In this document: positions 32,862 to 41,161 of the stretch, in pieces
Position numbering within the stretch: the stretch's first letter is position 1
How the letters are laid out: each line of letters opens with the position of its first letter
Assembly: GCA_963676075.2 (NCBI GenBank)
Contig: CAXXNZ010000031.1
Location: 248,001 to 312,000, forward strand
Direction of reading: 5' to 3'
DNA length: 64,000 nt
Source of the DNA: JAHJQZ01 sp963676075
GTDB taxonomy: Bacteria; Pseudomonadota; Alphaproteobacteria; Rhizobiales; Devosiaceae
Notes under the pieces: model-generated
What the model was told of the DNA's origin: nothing
The model's input: only the letters and a program-made list of their open reading frames with translations
The model's database searches: none
Made by a program: the position numbers and the translations under genes

Positions 32862-33917
32862 ATGAAGACCATCAAGGGGCCCGCAATTTTCCTGGCCCAG
32901 TTTGCCGGTGATGCGGCACCGTTCAATTCCTTCGACGCGATCTGCGAATGGGCCGGGTCTCTCGGTTACAAGGGCGTGCAGATCCCGACATGGGACGGAC
33001 GTCTCATCGATCTCGACAAGGCAGCCGAGTCCCAGGACTATTGCGACGAGCTCAAGGGCGTCGCGGCGAGCCACGGACTGGAGATCACCGAACTCGCGAC
33101 GCATTTGCAGGGCCAGCTCGTGGCTGTGCACCCGGCCTATGACACCGCCTTCGACGGTTTCGCGGCGCCGGAAGTTCGCGGAAATCCCAAGGCGCGCCAG
33201 GAATGGGCGGTCGATCAGGTGCTGAAGTCCGGCAAGGCCTCGCAACGCCTCGGCATCACTGAGCACGCGACCTTCTCGGGCGCGCTCGCCTGGCCCTACA
33301 TGTATCCGTGGCCGCAGCGGCCCGCAGGCCTTGTCGAAGAGGCCTTCGACGAACTGGCCAAGCGCTGGACGCCGATCCTCGACAAGTTCGACGAGTTCGG
33401 CGTTGATGTCTGTTACGAGATCCATCCCGGCGAGGACCTGCACGACGGCGTTTCCTACGAGATGTTCCTTGACCGCGTGAAGGGCCACAAGCGCGCCAAC
33501 ATCTTGTATGATCCCAGCCACTTCGTGCTGCAATGCCTTGATTATATTGACTATATCGACATCTACAAAGACCGGATCAAGATGTTCCACGTCAAGGATG
33601 CCGAGTTCAACCCGACTGGTCGCCAGGGCGTTTACGGCGGCTACCAGTCGTGGGTTGACCGGGCAGGGCGCTTCCGCTCTCTCGGCGACGGACAGGTCGA
33701 TTTCGCCTCCATCTTCTCCAAGATGGCAGCCAACGATTTCGGCGGCTGGGCCGTGCTTGAATGGGAATGCGCGCTCAAGCATCCCGAGGATGGGGCCCGC
33801 GAAGGTGCCGAGTTCATCAAGAACCACATCATCCGCGTCACTGAGCATGCGTTCGACGACTTCGCCGATGCCGGCACCGATGTTGCGGCCAACCGCAAGA
33901 TGCTGGGGCTGAGCTAG
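32862..33917 (+). CDS. Sugar-phosphate isomerase/epimerase (xylose-isomerase-like TIM barrel)
   Basis: TIM-barrel protein of 351 residues of the AP-endonuclease-2 / IolE-IolI superfamily. Landmarks: FDAICEWAGSLGYKGVQIPTWDG, VCYEIHPGEDLHDG with a metal-ligand Glu, LYDPSHFVLQ, MFHVKDAEFNPTGRQG and the terminal WAVLEWECAL. It probably isomerises a keto-sugar, sugar phosphate or inosose. AGGAGG lies five bases before ATG 32862. It is the first gene of a unit with an oxidoreductase (34087), under the operator at 32768, and shares regulation with the importer at 36522-40144. Confidence 0.85.
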   Translation: MKTIKGPAIFLAQFAGDAAPFNSFDAICEWAGSLGYKGVQIPTWDGRLIDLDKAAESQDYCDELKGVAASHGLEITELATHLQGQLVAVHPAYDTAFDGFAAPEVRGNPKARQEWAVDQVLKSGKASQRLGITEHATFSGALAWPYMYPWPQRPAGLVEEAFDELAKRWTPILDKFDEFGVDVCYEIHPGEDLHDGVSYEMFLDRVKGHKRANILYDPSHFVLQCLDYIDYIDIYKDRIKMFHVKDAEFNPTGRQGVYGGYQSWVDRAGRFRSLGDGQVDFASIFSKMAANDFGGWAVLEWECALKHPEDGAREGAEFIKNHIIRVTEHAFDDFADAGTDVAANRKMLGLS

Positions 33918-33930
33918 GCAGTTGATCTTA

Positions 33931-33964
33931 ACCCTCCGGGCGTCCTTGCGAGCGCCCGGAGGGT
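33931..33964 (+). repeat. Long perfect hairpin after the isomerase gene
   Basis: ACCCTCCGGGCG and CGCCCGGAGGGT pair over 12 bp around a 10-base loop, 14 bp after the stop codon. No T run follows, so it may be a processing or mRNA-protecting hairpin between the isomerase and the oxidoreductase. Confidence 0.55.
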
Positions 33965-34006
33965 GCGCGGCAATCCGGAATGCCCGGCTGAGGAGGCTGC
34001 TGGTTT

Positions 34007-34044
34007 CTGGATTGCGTCGTCGCAAATGCTCCTCGCAATGACGG
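34007..34044. repeat. Dispersed alphaproteobacterial intergenic repeat (GCAATGACG type)
   Basis: The segment CTGGATTGCGTCGTCGC...GCTCCTCGCAATGACGG matches a small repeat that I recall as widely scattered in Hyphomicrobiales genomes. GCAATCCGGA at 33970-33979 is nearly its inverted partner, so the whole 33968-34044 may be one element. Only one copy is in this window. Confidence 0.5.
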
Positions 34045-34086
34045 AATATGCGGGCGCTCGCCCGAAATAAAAATCAGGAGGATCTC

Positions 34087-35232
34087 ATGGCGGAAGACGG
34101 ATCGCGGAGGATACGCCTTGGCATGGTCGGCGGTGGCGCCGGCGCGTTCATCGGCGGTGTGCATCGCATCGCCTCGCGCATCGATGACAATTATCAGCTC
34201 GTGGCCGGGGCGCTGTCCTCGGACCCGGAGCGGGCGAAGGCATCGGCGGCCGATCTCGGCATCGCGCCGGACCGCGCCTATACCGATTACGCCGAAATGG
34301 CCCGGTCCGAAGCAGCGCGTGAAGACGGCATCGAGGCGGTGTCGATCGTCACGCCCAACCACATGCATGTCGGGCCAGCAAAGGCGTTCCTCGAGGCCGG
34401 TATTCATGTCATCTGCGACAAGCCGCTATCGAACACCATCGAGGCGGCGCGCGAACTGGCGTCGGTCAAACCGAAGAATGGCGCCAAATTCCTTTTGACG
34501 CACAATTACACCGCCTATCCGCTGGTGCGGCAGGCGCGGAAGATGATCGCCGACGGCATGCTCGGCAATCTGCGTGTCGTCCAGGTCGAATATCCGCAGG
34601 ACTGGTTGACCGTCGAAACCCACAACAAGCAGGCCGACTGGCGCACCGACCCGACCAAATCTGGCGCGGGTGGCTGCATCGGCGATATCGGCAGCCATGC
34701 CTACAATCTGGCGCGTTTCCTGTCAGGGCTTGAGCTCGACAAGCTGAGCGCTGACTTGTCGACTTTCGTCGCCGGGCGCCAGGTCGATGACAATGTCCAC
34801 ATCATGCTGCGCTTCAAGGGTGGGGCCAAGGGCATGCTCTGGGCCAGCCAGGTCGCGCCAGGCAACGAGAACGCCTTGTCGATCCGCATCTACGGCGACA
34901 AGGGTGGCATCGAATGGGCTCAGGAAAATCCCAATCAGATGTGGTTCATCCCGTTCGGCCAGCCGCGCCAGCTGTTGACGCGCGGTGCATCCTTGCCGGC
35001 GGGCGTCGAGGCCGCGCCCGGAAGCGAAGGCCGCATTCCGACCGGGCATCCCGAGGGCTACCTCGAGGCCTTCGGTCGGCTTTATTCCGATTTCGCCGAA
35101 GTGATCCGCGGCGGGGCGGGCAATGGCTTGTTGCCGACGCTGGCCGACGGCATCGAGGGCGTGTCCTTCATCACTGCCGCGATCAAGTCGTCCGAGGCGG
35201 ATGGTAAGTGGACCTCGCTAAGTGAGGTGTAG
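34087..35232 (+). CDS. Gfo/Idh/MocA-family NAD(P)-dependent oxidoreductase
   Basis: Oxidoreductase of 381 residues with Rossmann motif (RLGMVGGGAGAFIGGVHR), catalytic motif ICDKPLSNT (Lys in the EKP position) and the family segment GGCIGDIGSHAYNLARFLSG with the active-site His. Proteins with GAFIGxVHR are often myo-inositol or sugar dehydrogenases in sugar-catabolic operons. ATG 34087 follows CAGGAGGATCTC. It lies downstream of the isomerase and converges with LacI. Confidence 0.85.
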   Translation: MAEDGSRRIRLGMVGGGAGAFIGGVHRIASRIDDNYQLVAGALSSDPERAKASAADLGIAPDRAYTDYAEMARSEAAREDGIEAVSIVTPNHMHVGPAKAFLEAGIHVICDKPLSNTIEAARELASVKPKNGAKFLLTHNYTAYPLVRQARKMIADGMLGNLRVVQVEYPQDWLTVETHNKQADWRTDPTKSGAGGCIGDIGSHAYNLARFLSGLELDKLSADLSTFVAGRQVDDNVHIMLRFKGGAKGMLWASQVAPGNENALSIRIYGDKGGIEWAQENPNQMWFIPFGQPRQLLTRGASLPAGVEAAPGSEGRIPTGHPEGYLEAFGRLYSDFAEVIRGGAGNGLLPTLADGIEGVSFITAAIKSSEADGKWTSLSEV

Positions 35233-35240
35233 CTAACCCG

Positions 35241-36323
35241 TTAATCAGAACGCGCCTTGGTCCGTCCAAGACGCGTCTGTTTGTCGGGGTGTTCAGGCTC
35301 GGTGGTGCTGCGCGGCGCCACCGAGTTTCTTATGATCAGCTCGCTCTTGAACAGCCGTTCCGTGTTGTCGACGTCCCGGCCTTCAATGACCGCCAGCAGC
35401 AGATCCATGGCGTTTTCGCCGATCTTGGATCGCGGCTGCTTCATCGTCGTCAGCGATGGCGTCAGGAAGCCGGCCAGCGCAATGTCGTCGAAGCCCATCA
35501 CCGAAAACTGCCGGGGCAGGTCATAGCCTCGGGCATTGAGCGCAATCATCACGCCGAGCGCCGTCGCGTCGTTGACGCACAGGAATGCCGTCGGCAGCAC
35601 GTCGCGCACGAACATCTGTTCGGCGGCCTGGCGTCCGCTCTCGGTCGATCCCTCGCATTCGAGAACAAAGGCCGGCGTGATCGCGATGCCGGCGTCCTTA
35701 AGTGCTGCACGGTAGCCCTGTTCGCGCAGCAGGTTGACCTGCCGGCTGGCTGAGCGTCCGATGAAGGCGATCTTCTTGTGTCCCTGCGACAGCAAGTGCT
35801 CGGTGGCGACGCGGGCGGCTTCGAAATTGTCGACGCCGACGAAGGGGACGCCGCCCCCCGGAACCGGTTCATTGACGGCAACCGCCGGCGGCAGGCGCGC
35901 CTCGTTTTCACCGCTGCCGAATCCGAACGGCAGGTGACCGGTCAAAAGGATCAGCCCGTCGGCCTGATTGGAGCTGATGAACTTGAGATAATGGGTCTCG
36001 CGCGTCGGGTCGTTCTGCGTGTTGCCGATGAGGATGCCGTAGCCGCGCTTGGACGCTTCGGTCTCGATGCCGACCAGGATGTTGGAGAAGTTTGGATCGC
36101 CGACATCAGGCGCGAGAACAAGGATGGTTCTCGACCGCCGCATCCTGAGCGACCGCGCCATGGCGTTGGTGGTGTAGCTGGTGCTGGCGATGGCCTCGTT
36201 GACGCGCCGGCGGGTTGCCTCGGCAACCTTTTCGGGCTCGTTGATGACGCGGCTGACCGTCGCGATCGACACACCTGCCATCGCCGCCACATCCTCAATC
36301 GTAGCCAGTTTCCGTGGCTGCAC
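35241..36323 (-). CDS. LacI-family transcriptional repressor of the adjacent sugar locus
   Basis: Repressor of 360 residues: N-terminal HTH and hinge (ATIEDVAAMAGVSIATVSRV; YTTNAMARSLR) and a periplasmic-binding-protein-like effector domain (TILVLAPDVGDPNFSNILVG, HKKIAFIGRSASRQVNLLRE, FDDIALAGFLTPSLTT). GTG 36323 is chosen as start because TGGAG lies six bases before it; GTG 36335 has none. It is divergent from the CUT2 importer, with two operators between them, and a third before the isomerase gene. The inducer should be the imported sugar or its first metabolite. Confidence 0.88.
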   Translation of the reverse strand: MQPRKLATIEDVAAMAGVSIATVSRVINEPEKVAEATRRRVNEAIASTSYTTNAMARSLRMRRSRTILVLAPDVGDPNFSNILVGIETEASKRGYGILIGNTQNDPTRETHYLKFISSNQADGLILLTGHLPFGFGSGENEARLPPAVAVNEPVPGGGVPFVGVDNFEAARVATEHLLSQGHKKIAFIGRSASRQVNLLREQGYRAALKDAGIAITPAFVLECEGSTESGRQAAEQMFVRDVLPTAFLCVNDATALGVMIALNARGYDLPRQFSVMGFDDIALAGFLTPSLTTMKQPRSKIGENAMDLLLAVIEGRDVDNTERLFKSELIIRNSVAPRSTTEPEHPDKQTRLGRTKARSD

Positions 36324-36424
36324 CCGGCGCTCCACCAGTGGCGATCAGTCTTTGTTTTCAGTCTTTTGCACGAGGCCTTCGGCCAACTCCAGACGAGCGG
36401 TGACAATATACCTCTTCATCCCAA

Positions 36425-36438
36425 TGTAAACCTTTACA
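36425..36438. promoter_or_regulatory. LacI operator 1 (TGTAAACCTTTACA)
   Basis: Near-perfect 14-bp palindrome in the LacI/importer divergent promoter. It matches the site at 32768 in 13 of 14 positions. Its centre is 21 bp from that of the next site, two helical turns, so bound repressors would lie on one face of the DNA. Confidence 0.7.
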
Positions 36439-36445
36439 CCCCTCA

Positions 36446-36459
36446 TGAAAACCTTTACA
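36446..36459. promoter_or_regulatory. LacI operator 2 (TGAAAACCTTTACA)
   Basis: Second copy of the operator, 21 bp from the first and 63 bp before the ATPase start at 36522. One half is the conserved TTTACA, the other TGAAAA, so it is probably the weaker site. Confidence 0.65.
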
Positions 36460-36521
36460 TAAATCTCAAGGAGAAGAGCCGGACTCAAAAAAAGGCTCCT
36501 CCTTGAGGGAGAACCATCCGG

Positions 36522-38048
36522 ATGTCGGACGCCCAGGGCACTGCTGGCGCAGCACTCTTGCAAGCAAAGCGAATCTCGAAATCCTTCGGCGAGATTCCGG
36601 TGCTGTTCAGCATCGATTTCGACGTCGCGCCGGGCGAGGTTCATGCCGTGATCGGCGAGAACGGCGCCGGCAAGTCGACCCTCATCAAAATCCTTTCCGG
36701 TTTCGAGCAGCCGACATCGGGTTCGGTCAGTTTTGACGGCGCGCCGATCGTTCTGCCGCCCAACGGCCAGGCCGAGCATCTCGGCATCGTGCTCATCCAC
36801 CAGGAGTTCAATCTCGCCGAACACCTGACGGTGATGGATTCGATCTTCCTCGGGCGCGAAATCACCCGTCATGGCTTTGTCGATGTCGTCGAGACGCGGA
36901 AGAGGGCACAGGCCCTGCTCGACACGCTTCACGTCAAGGTTGATCCCTCGACCCGTATCGGCGACCTGTCGATCGCCGACAAGCAGATGATCGAGATCGC
37001 CAAGGCCGTCAGCCGCGACGCACGCGTGTTGATCATGGACGAACCGACGGCGGTGCTGTCGGTCGGCGAAACCGAAACCCTGTTCGAGCAGATCAAGCGG
37101 CTGACCGACAAGGGCGTCGCCATCATCTTCATCTCGCACAAGCTCGACGAAGTGCTGCGCATCTCCAACCGGGTCACCGTGCTGCGCGATGGCCAGCTCA
37201 TCGCCACGGTCGACGCCAAGGCCCTGACCTCGGATTCGGCGGCGCAGATGATGGTCGGGCGCGAACTGTCCAATCTTTACCCGCCCAAGATCGAACCCGA
37301 CGTCGATGCGCCGCTGGTGTTGAAGGTCGAAAACCTCACCGCCAAGGGTATCTCCAACGTTTCCTTCGACCTGCGCCAGGGCGAGATTCTCGGCTTCGCC
37401 GGGCTGATCGGCTCGGGCCGCACGGCGGTTGCCGAGGCGGTGGTCGGGCTGATGCACAGGACCTCCGGCCATATCGAGGTCAACGGCAAGCCGGTCAATT
37501 TCACCAATGTCGCGCAGTCGGTCGCGGCCGGGCTCGCCTATATGACCAAGGACCGCAAGGGCAAGGGCTTGTTGGTCAACAAGGGCCTGACGACCAACCT
37601 GACCCTGTTGACGCTAGACCGCCATCTCAAGGGCTTTCTGGTCGATCCCGCCAGTGAGGCGAGGGCGCTCGAACGCGCCGTCAGACGCTTCGACATCCGC
37701 GCCCGTGATGCCACGGTGCAGGCAAACCAGCTTTCGGGCGGCAACCAGCAAAAGCTCATGCTGGGCAAGACCATGGAGTCCGAGCCCGAGATCATCATCA
37801 TGGACGAGCCGACGCGCGGTATCGACGTCGGCACCAAGCAGCAGATCTATCACATCGTCGCGGCGCTGGCCGCCGAGGGCAAGTCGATCCTTCTGATCTC
37901 CTCCGAACTGCAGGAGGTCATCGGACTGTCTCACCGCGTCATGGTCATGCGCAACGGGCGCATCAATGGCGAACTGACCGGCGACGACATCAATGAAGAG
38001 CAGATCGTCAGATATCAGATGGGCATCGAAAGCGGGCAAGTGGCATGA
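36522..38048 (+). CDS. CUT2 sugar ABC transporter, duplicated ATP-binding protein (RbsA/XylG/MglA family)
   Basis: ATPase of 508 residues with two ABC domains. Domain 1 (about 10-245) has Walker A GENGAGKST, signature LSIADKQ and Walker B VLIMDEP. Domain 2 (about 260-505) has the degenerate Walker A GLIGSGRTA and signature LSGGNQQ, both normal for RbsA-type proteins. It overlaps the permease gene by ATGA at 38045-38048. First gene of the LacI-controlled importer operon. Confidence 0.92.
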   Translation: MSDAQGTAGAALLQAKRISKSFGEIPVLFSIDFDVAPGEVHAVIGENGAGKSTLIKILSGFEQPTSGSVSFDGAPIVLPPNGQAEHLGIVLIHQEFNLAEHLTVMDSIFLGREITRHGFVDVVETRKRAQALLDTLHVKVDPSTRIGDLSIADKQMIEIAKAVSRDARVLIMDEPTAVLSVGETETLFEQIKRLTDKGVAIIFISHKLDEVLRISNRVTVLRDGQLIATVDAKALTSDSAAQMMVGRELSNLYPPKIEPDVDAPLVLKVENLTAKGISNVSFDLRQGEILGFAGLIGSGRTAVAEAVVGLMHRTSGHIEVNGKPVNFTNVAQSVAAGLAYMTKDRKGKGLLVNKGLTTNLTLLTLDRHLKGFLVDPASEARALERAVRRFDIRARDATVQANQLSGGNQQKLMLGKTMESEPEIIIMDEPTRGIDVGTKQQIYHIVAALAAEGKSILLISSELQEVIGLSHRVMVMRNGRINGELTGDDINEEQIVRYQMGIESGQVA

Positions 38049-39055
38049 CTTCGGCTGCAAATGACACCACCACAACAACACGCTCACAGCGTCCGCGATT
38101 CAGGATCGGCGTTCTCGGGCCGCTGATCGCACTGGCGCTTCTGCTGATCCTCGGGGCATCGCTCAACGGCAATTTCCTGACCTATGCCAACATGGCCAAC
38201 ATTGTCGCCCGCGCCTCGTTCATCGGCATCATCGCGGTCGGCGCCACCTTCGTCATCACCTCGGGCGGGCTCGACCTGTCGGTCGGCTCGATGGCGGCCT
38301 TTACCGCCGGCATGATCATCATCATCATCAATTCGCTGGTGCCCTCGCTCGGAACGGGCATCCCGGTCATCGTCGTCGGCATCATCGCCGGACTGCTGAT
38401 CGGCTCGGCTGCCGGTGCCTTCAACGGCATATTGGTGACGGCGGGGCGGATCGAACCCTTCATCGTCACGCTCGGCGCACTGGGCATTTTCCGCGCCCTC
38501 ATCACCTTTCTGGCCGATGGCGGCACGCTCAACCTCAATTTCGAGGTCGGCTGGACCTATGAGCCGGTCTACACCGGCGACATTCTCGGCATTCCGGTGC
38601 CGATCATCGTTTTCGCCGTCGTCGCCATCATCGCCGAAGTCGTCCTGAGGCGCACGACATTCGGGCGTCACGTCTCGGCCATCGGGTCGAACGAACAGGT
38701 GGCGCGCTATTCGGCCATCAAGGTCGACCGCGTCCGGCTGGCGACCTATATCCTGCAGGGGCTGACGGTAGGCATCGCCGCCGCGCTCTACGTGCCGAAA
38801 TTCGGCTCGGCCAATTCCTCGACCGCCGTGTTGTGGGAACTGCAGGCAATCGCCGCGGTGATCATCGGCGGCACCATGCTCAAGGGCGGGTTCGGACGGG
38901 TCTGGGGCACCGTCGTCGGCGTCATCATTCTCGAGCTGATCGGCAACATCCTCAATCTGCAGGATCTGATCAGCCCGTATCTCAATCAGGCGTTCCAGGG
39001 CGCCATCATCATCCTCGCCGTTCTGTTGCAGCGCACGCGCAGCGCGTCGCAATAG
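38045..39055 (+). CDS. CUT2 sugar ABC transporter permease (RbsC family)
   Basis: Permease of 336 residues with eight to ten helices. Family motifs: IGIIAVGATFVITSGGLDLSVGSM, AGAFNGILVTAGRIEPFIVTLG, and the coupling segment GSNEQVARYSAIKVDRVR. Translationally coupled to the ATPase. A strong nested hairpin separates it from the binding-protein gene. Confidence 0.92.
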   Translation: MTSAANDTTTTTRSQRPRFRIGVLGPLIALALLLILGASLNGNFLTYANMANIVARASFIGIIAVGATFVITSGGLDLSVGSMAAFTAGMIIIIINSLVPSLGTGIPVIVVGIIAGLLIGSAAGAFNGILVTAGRIEPFIVTLGALGIFRALITFLADGGTLNLNFEVGWTYEPVYTGDILGIPVPIIVFAVVAIIAEVVLRRTTFGRHVSAIGSNEQVARYSAIKVDRVRLATYILQGLTVGIAAALYVPKFGSANSSTAVLWELQAIAAVIIGGTMLKGGFGRVWGTVVGVIILELIGNILNLQDLISPYLNQAFQGAIIILAVLLQRTRSASQ

Positions 39056-39072
39056 GGGGAGGCTACCAGCCA

Positions 39073-39107
39073 CGCGAGGCCGGGATGCGATCCCGGAGCG
39101 CCTCGCG
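39073..39107 (+). repeat. Nested hairpin between permease and binding-protein genes
   Basis: Outer arms CGCGAGGC / GCCTCGCG and inner arms CGGGAT / ATCCCG form a long stem with a GAGC bulge on one side. With no T run, it is more likely an mRNA-processing or stability element than a terminator; it would separate the levels of the binding protein from those of the membrane subunits. Confidence 0.5.
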
Positions 39108-39190
39108 CGGCACGCAGAAAACGGGGCGGGAAAACAAGCACATGCGGACCGCCCGCAACGCCCCAAGGGGCATCTAGGGAGGAATGACTG

Positions 39191-40144
39191 ATGAAATTGG
39201 TCAAATATGCAGCAATGGCCGTCGCCGTTGCCGGAAGCCTGGGTCTCGCGACCCCGGTCCTCAGCGCGGATTTCACCATCGGCGTTTCGGTGCCGACCGC
39301 GGACCACGGCTGGACGGGCGGCATCAACTATTTCGCCCAGAAGGCGACCGAACGCCTCGGCAAGCTCTATCCGAACGTCGAATACGTCTTCAAGTCGGCG
39401 CCCGACTCGACCAAGCAGGCCGCCGATATCGAAGACATGGTGACGACACGCGGCATCGACGCCCTGGTCATCCTGCCGGGCGATCCGGACGCCATGACCG
39501 CCTCGATCAAGAAGGTCAAGGACGCGGGCAAGTGGGTGACGGTCGTCGACCGCGAACTCAGCCAGTCCGGTATCGAGGATCTCTATGTTGCCGGCGACAA
39601 TCCGGGCCTCGGCGCGGTGACGGCTGAGTACTTCAAGTCCCGCATGCCCGACGGTGGCAAGATCGTCGTTCTGCGCGGTATGCCGATCCCGATCGACGCC
39701 CAGCGCGTCGACGCTTTCAAGGCCGGCATCGAGGGCTCGGGTATCGAGATCCTCGACGAGCAGTTCGCCAACTGGAACCGCGATGACGGCTACAAGGTCA
39801 TGCAGGACTTCCTGACCAAGTATGACAGCATCGACGCCGTCTGGGCACAGGACGACGACACCCTGATCGGCGTGCTCAAGGCGCTTCGCGAGGCCGGTCG
39901 TCAGGACGACATCTGGTCCGTCGGCGGCGCCGGCATGAACCAGATCATCAAGATGGTCGGTTCTGGCTCCACCCAGGTTCCGGCCGATGTCACCTACAAC
40001 CCGAATATGATCTCCACCGCGATTGATGTCACGACGCTGAAATATGTCGCTGGGCTGCAGGTCAACGGAAAGTACATCATCGACTCGACGCTGGTCACGG
40101 CCGACAACGCTTCCGAATTCGATTACGAAGGCACGCCGTTCTAG
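39191..40144 (+). CDS. CUT2 sugar ABC transporter substrate-binding protein (RbsB family)
   Basis: Periplasmic binding protein of 317 residues with signal peptide (MKLVKYAAMAVAVAGSLGLA, cleavage near LSA) and the peripla_BP_4 fold (FTIGVSVPTADHGWTGGINYF, GIDALVILPGDPDAMTASI, VWAQDDDTLIGVLKALREAG). GGGAGGA precedes the ATG. It supplies the ligand to the RbsAC-type subunits upstream. Pentose, hexose or polyol are all possible. A classic terminator follows. Confidence 0.92.
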   Translation: MKLVKYAAMAVAVAGSLGLATPVLSADFTIGVSVPTADHGWTGGINYFAQKATERLGKLYPNVEYVFKSAPDSTKQAADIEDMVTTRGIDALVILPGDPDAMTASIKKVKDAGKWVTVVDRELSQSGIEDLYVAGDNPGLGAVTAEYFKSRMPDGGKIVVLRGMPIPIDAQRVDAFKAGIEGSGIEILDEQFANWNRDDGYKVMQDFLTKYDSIDAVWAQDDDTLIGVLKALREAGRQDDIWSVGGAGMNQIIKMVGSGSTQVPADVTYNPNMISTAIDVTTLKYVAGLQVNGKYIIDSTLVTADNASEFDYEGTPF

Positions 40145-40220
40145 GCACTCGACTGAGGCGGGAGCACAGAAGCGCTCCTGCCGACCTGATACCTGAAGTC
40201 AATCGCGAAAGACTAAAGCC

Positions 40221-40250
40221 GGCCGCCCTTCGGGGCGGCCGTGCATTTTT
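40221..40250 (+). terminator. Rho-independent terminator of the CUT2 operon
   Basis: GGCCGCCC-TTCG-GGGCGGCC is an 8-bp stem with a stable TTCG tetraloop, followed by GTGCATTTTT, 76 bp after the binding-protein stop. Confidence 0.8.
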
Positions 40251-40414
40251 GTGTCAGCGCATGCCGACGGGGAACTTGCCGATATCGTTTGTTTTTACGG
40301 GGATCGGAAACGGGAGGGGCAACGTTGCCGGCGGGGCGCAAACCGGCGTCCACATGGTTTTCTGCGCATATCGGAAATGGCGTTTCTACCTGCCGCAACA
40401 TGTGAGCCGGACTG

Positions 40415-41104
40415 ATGAACCCTTTGCCAGAACACAGGAAAAATCTGAAAATCGTCACCCGCGACGGGACCTTCCAGGTCGGACAGGTCTTCGCATTCGC
40501 CTCGCTCGCCTTGGCATACCACGATCGCTTGCTTCATCTCGTGCGCAGCAGCGATCCGGCAGAGATGGAAGACGCCGATATCGTCTTCGATGCCGGTGGA
40601 CGATACGATCCGCAACGCCGGCGTTTCGACCATGACAGGAAGCATCGCCCTTCTGAAAGGGATGGCGTTCGACTTGGTGCATTCGGTCTGATCTGGCAAC
40701 ATTTGGGATTGCTGGCGGTCTCATCCGTCTGTCCCGAAATCGCCTTGCCGACGGCGGTGGCGATCTGGCGACATGTCGACATGCATCTGGTCCGCCCGAT
40801 TGATGCCGGCGGCCATAGTGATCCGGGGTGTCCGCGTGCGCCGCTTGCCGGAAATCTCAATGAGATGAACCTGTTGCGCGGCGACGATGACGTCTCCGAT
40901 GATGCATTCTTCAACGCCGCAGGTGTTGCCAACGCACTATTATGGCGCACCATTGCGACTGCATCGGGTGATCTGACCTCGGGGCAGGCAGCAGGTTCTA
41001 TGCGCAGGTCCGGGTATGAGCGCAGCCCGAGCTGCCATAACAGATGCACCGGCGCGAGATCTTGCCGGCCGGTCGCCGTCCGGATGGTGCCCGCAACGGC
41101 CTGA
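40415..41104 (+). pseudogene. Degenerate MYG1-family (DHH-like phosphoesterase/exonuclease) ORF
   Basis: Frame of 229 residues related to the MYG1 family (about 300 residues when intact). Visible family parts: start IVTRDGTFQVGQVFA against the usual THDGxFHADExxA; ADIVFDAGGRYDPQRRRFDHD against DVGGxYDP...FDHH; LGAFGLIWQHLG; and a later SDDAFFNAAGVANALLWRTI. His, His, Asp and Glu of the first metal site are replaced by Arg16, Gln21, Gly23 and Gln24, and the second His of FDHH by Asp74. After about residue 190 the sequence becomes Arg/Ser/Cys-rich and unlike the family, so the C terminus is lost. No good ribosome site was seen. Decayed gene or inactive paralogue; called pseudogene for these reasons. 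Confidence 0.6.
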
Positions 41105-41161
41105 CGCCCGCAGGCTAGGGAAGCGATCCGCATGGCAGCATGGCGGCGCGCAGTTTCGGCG

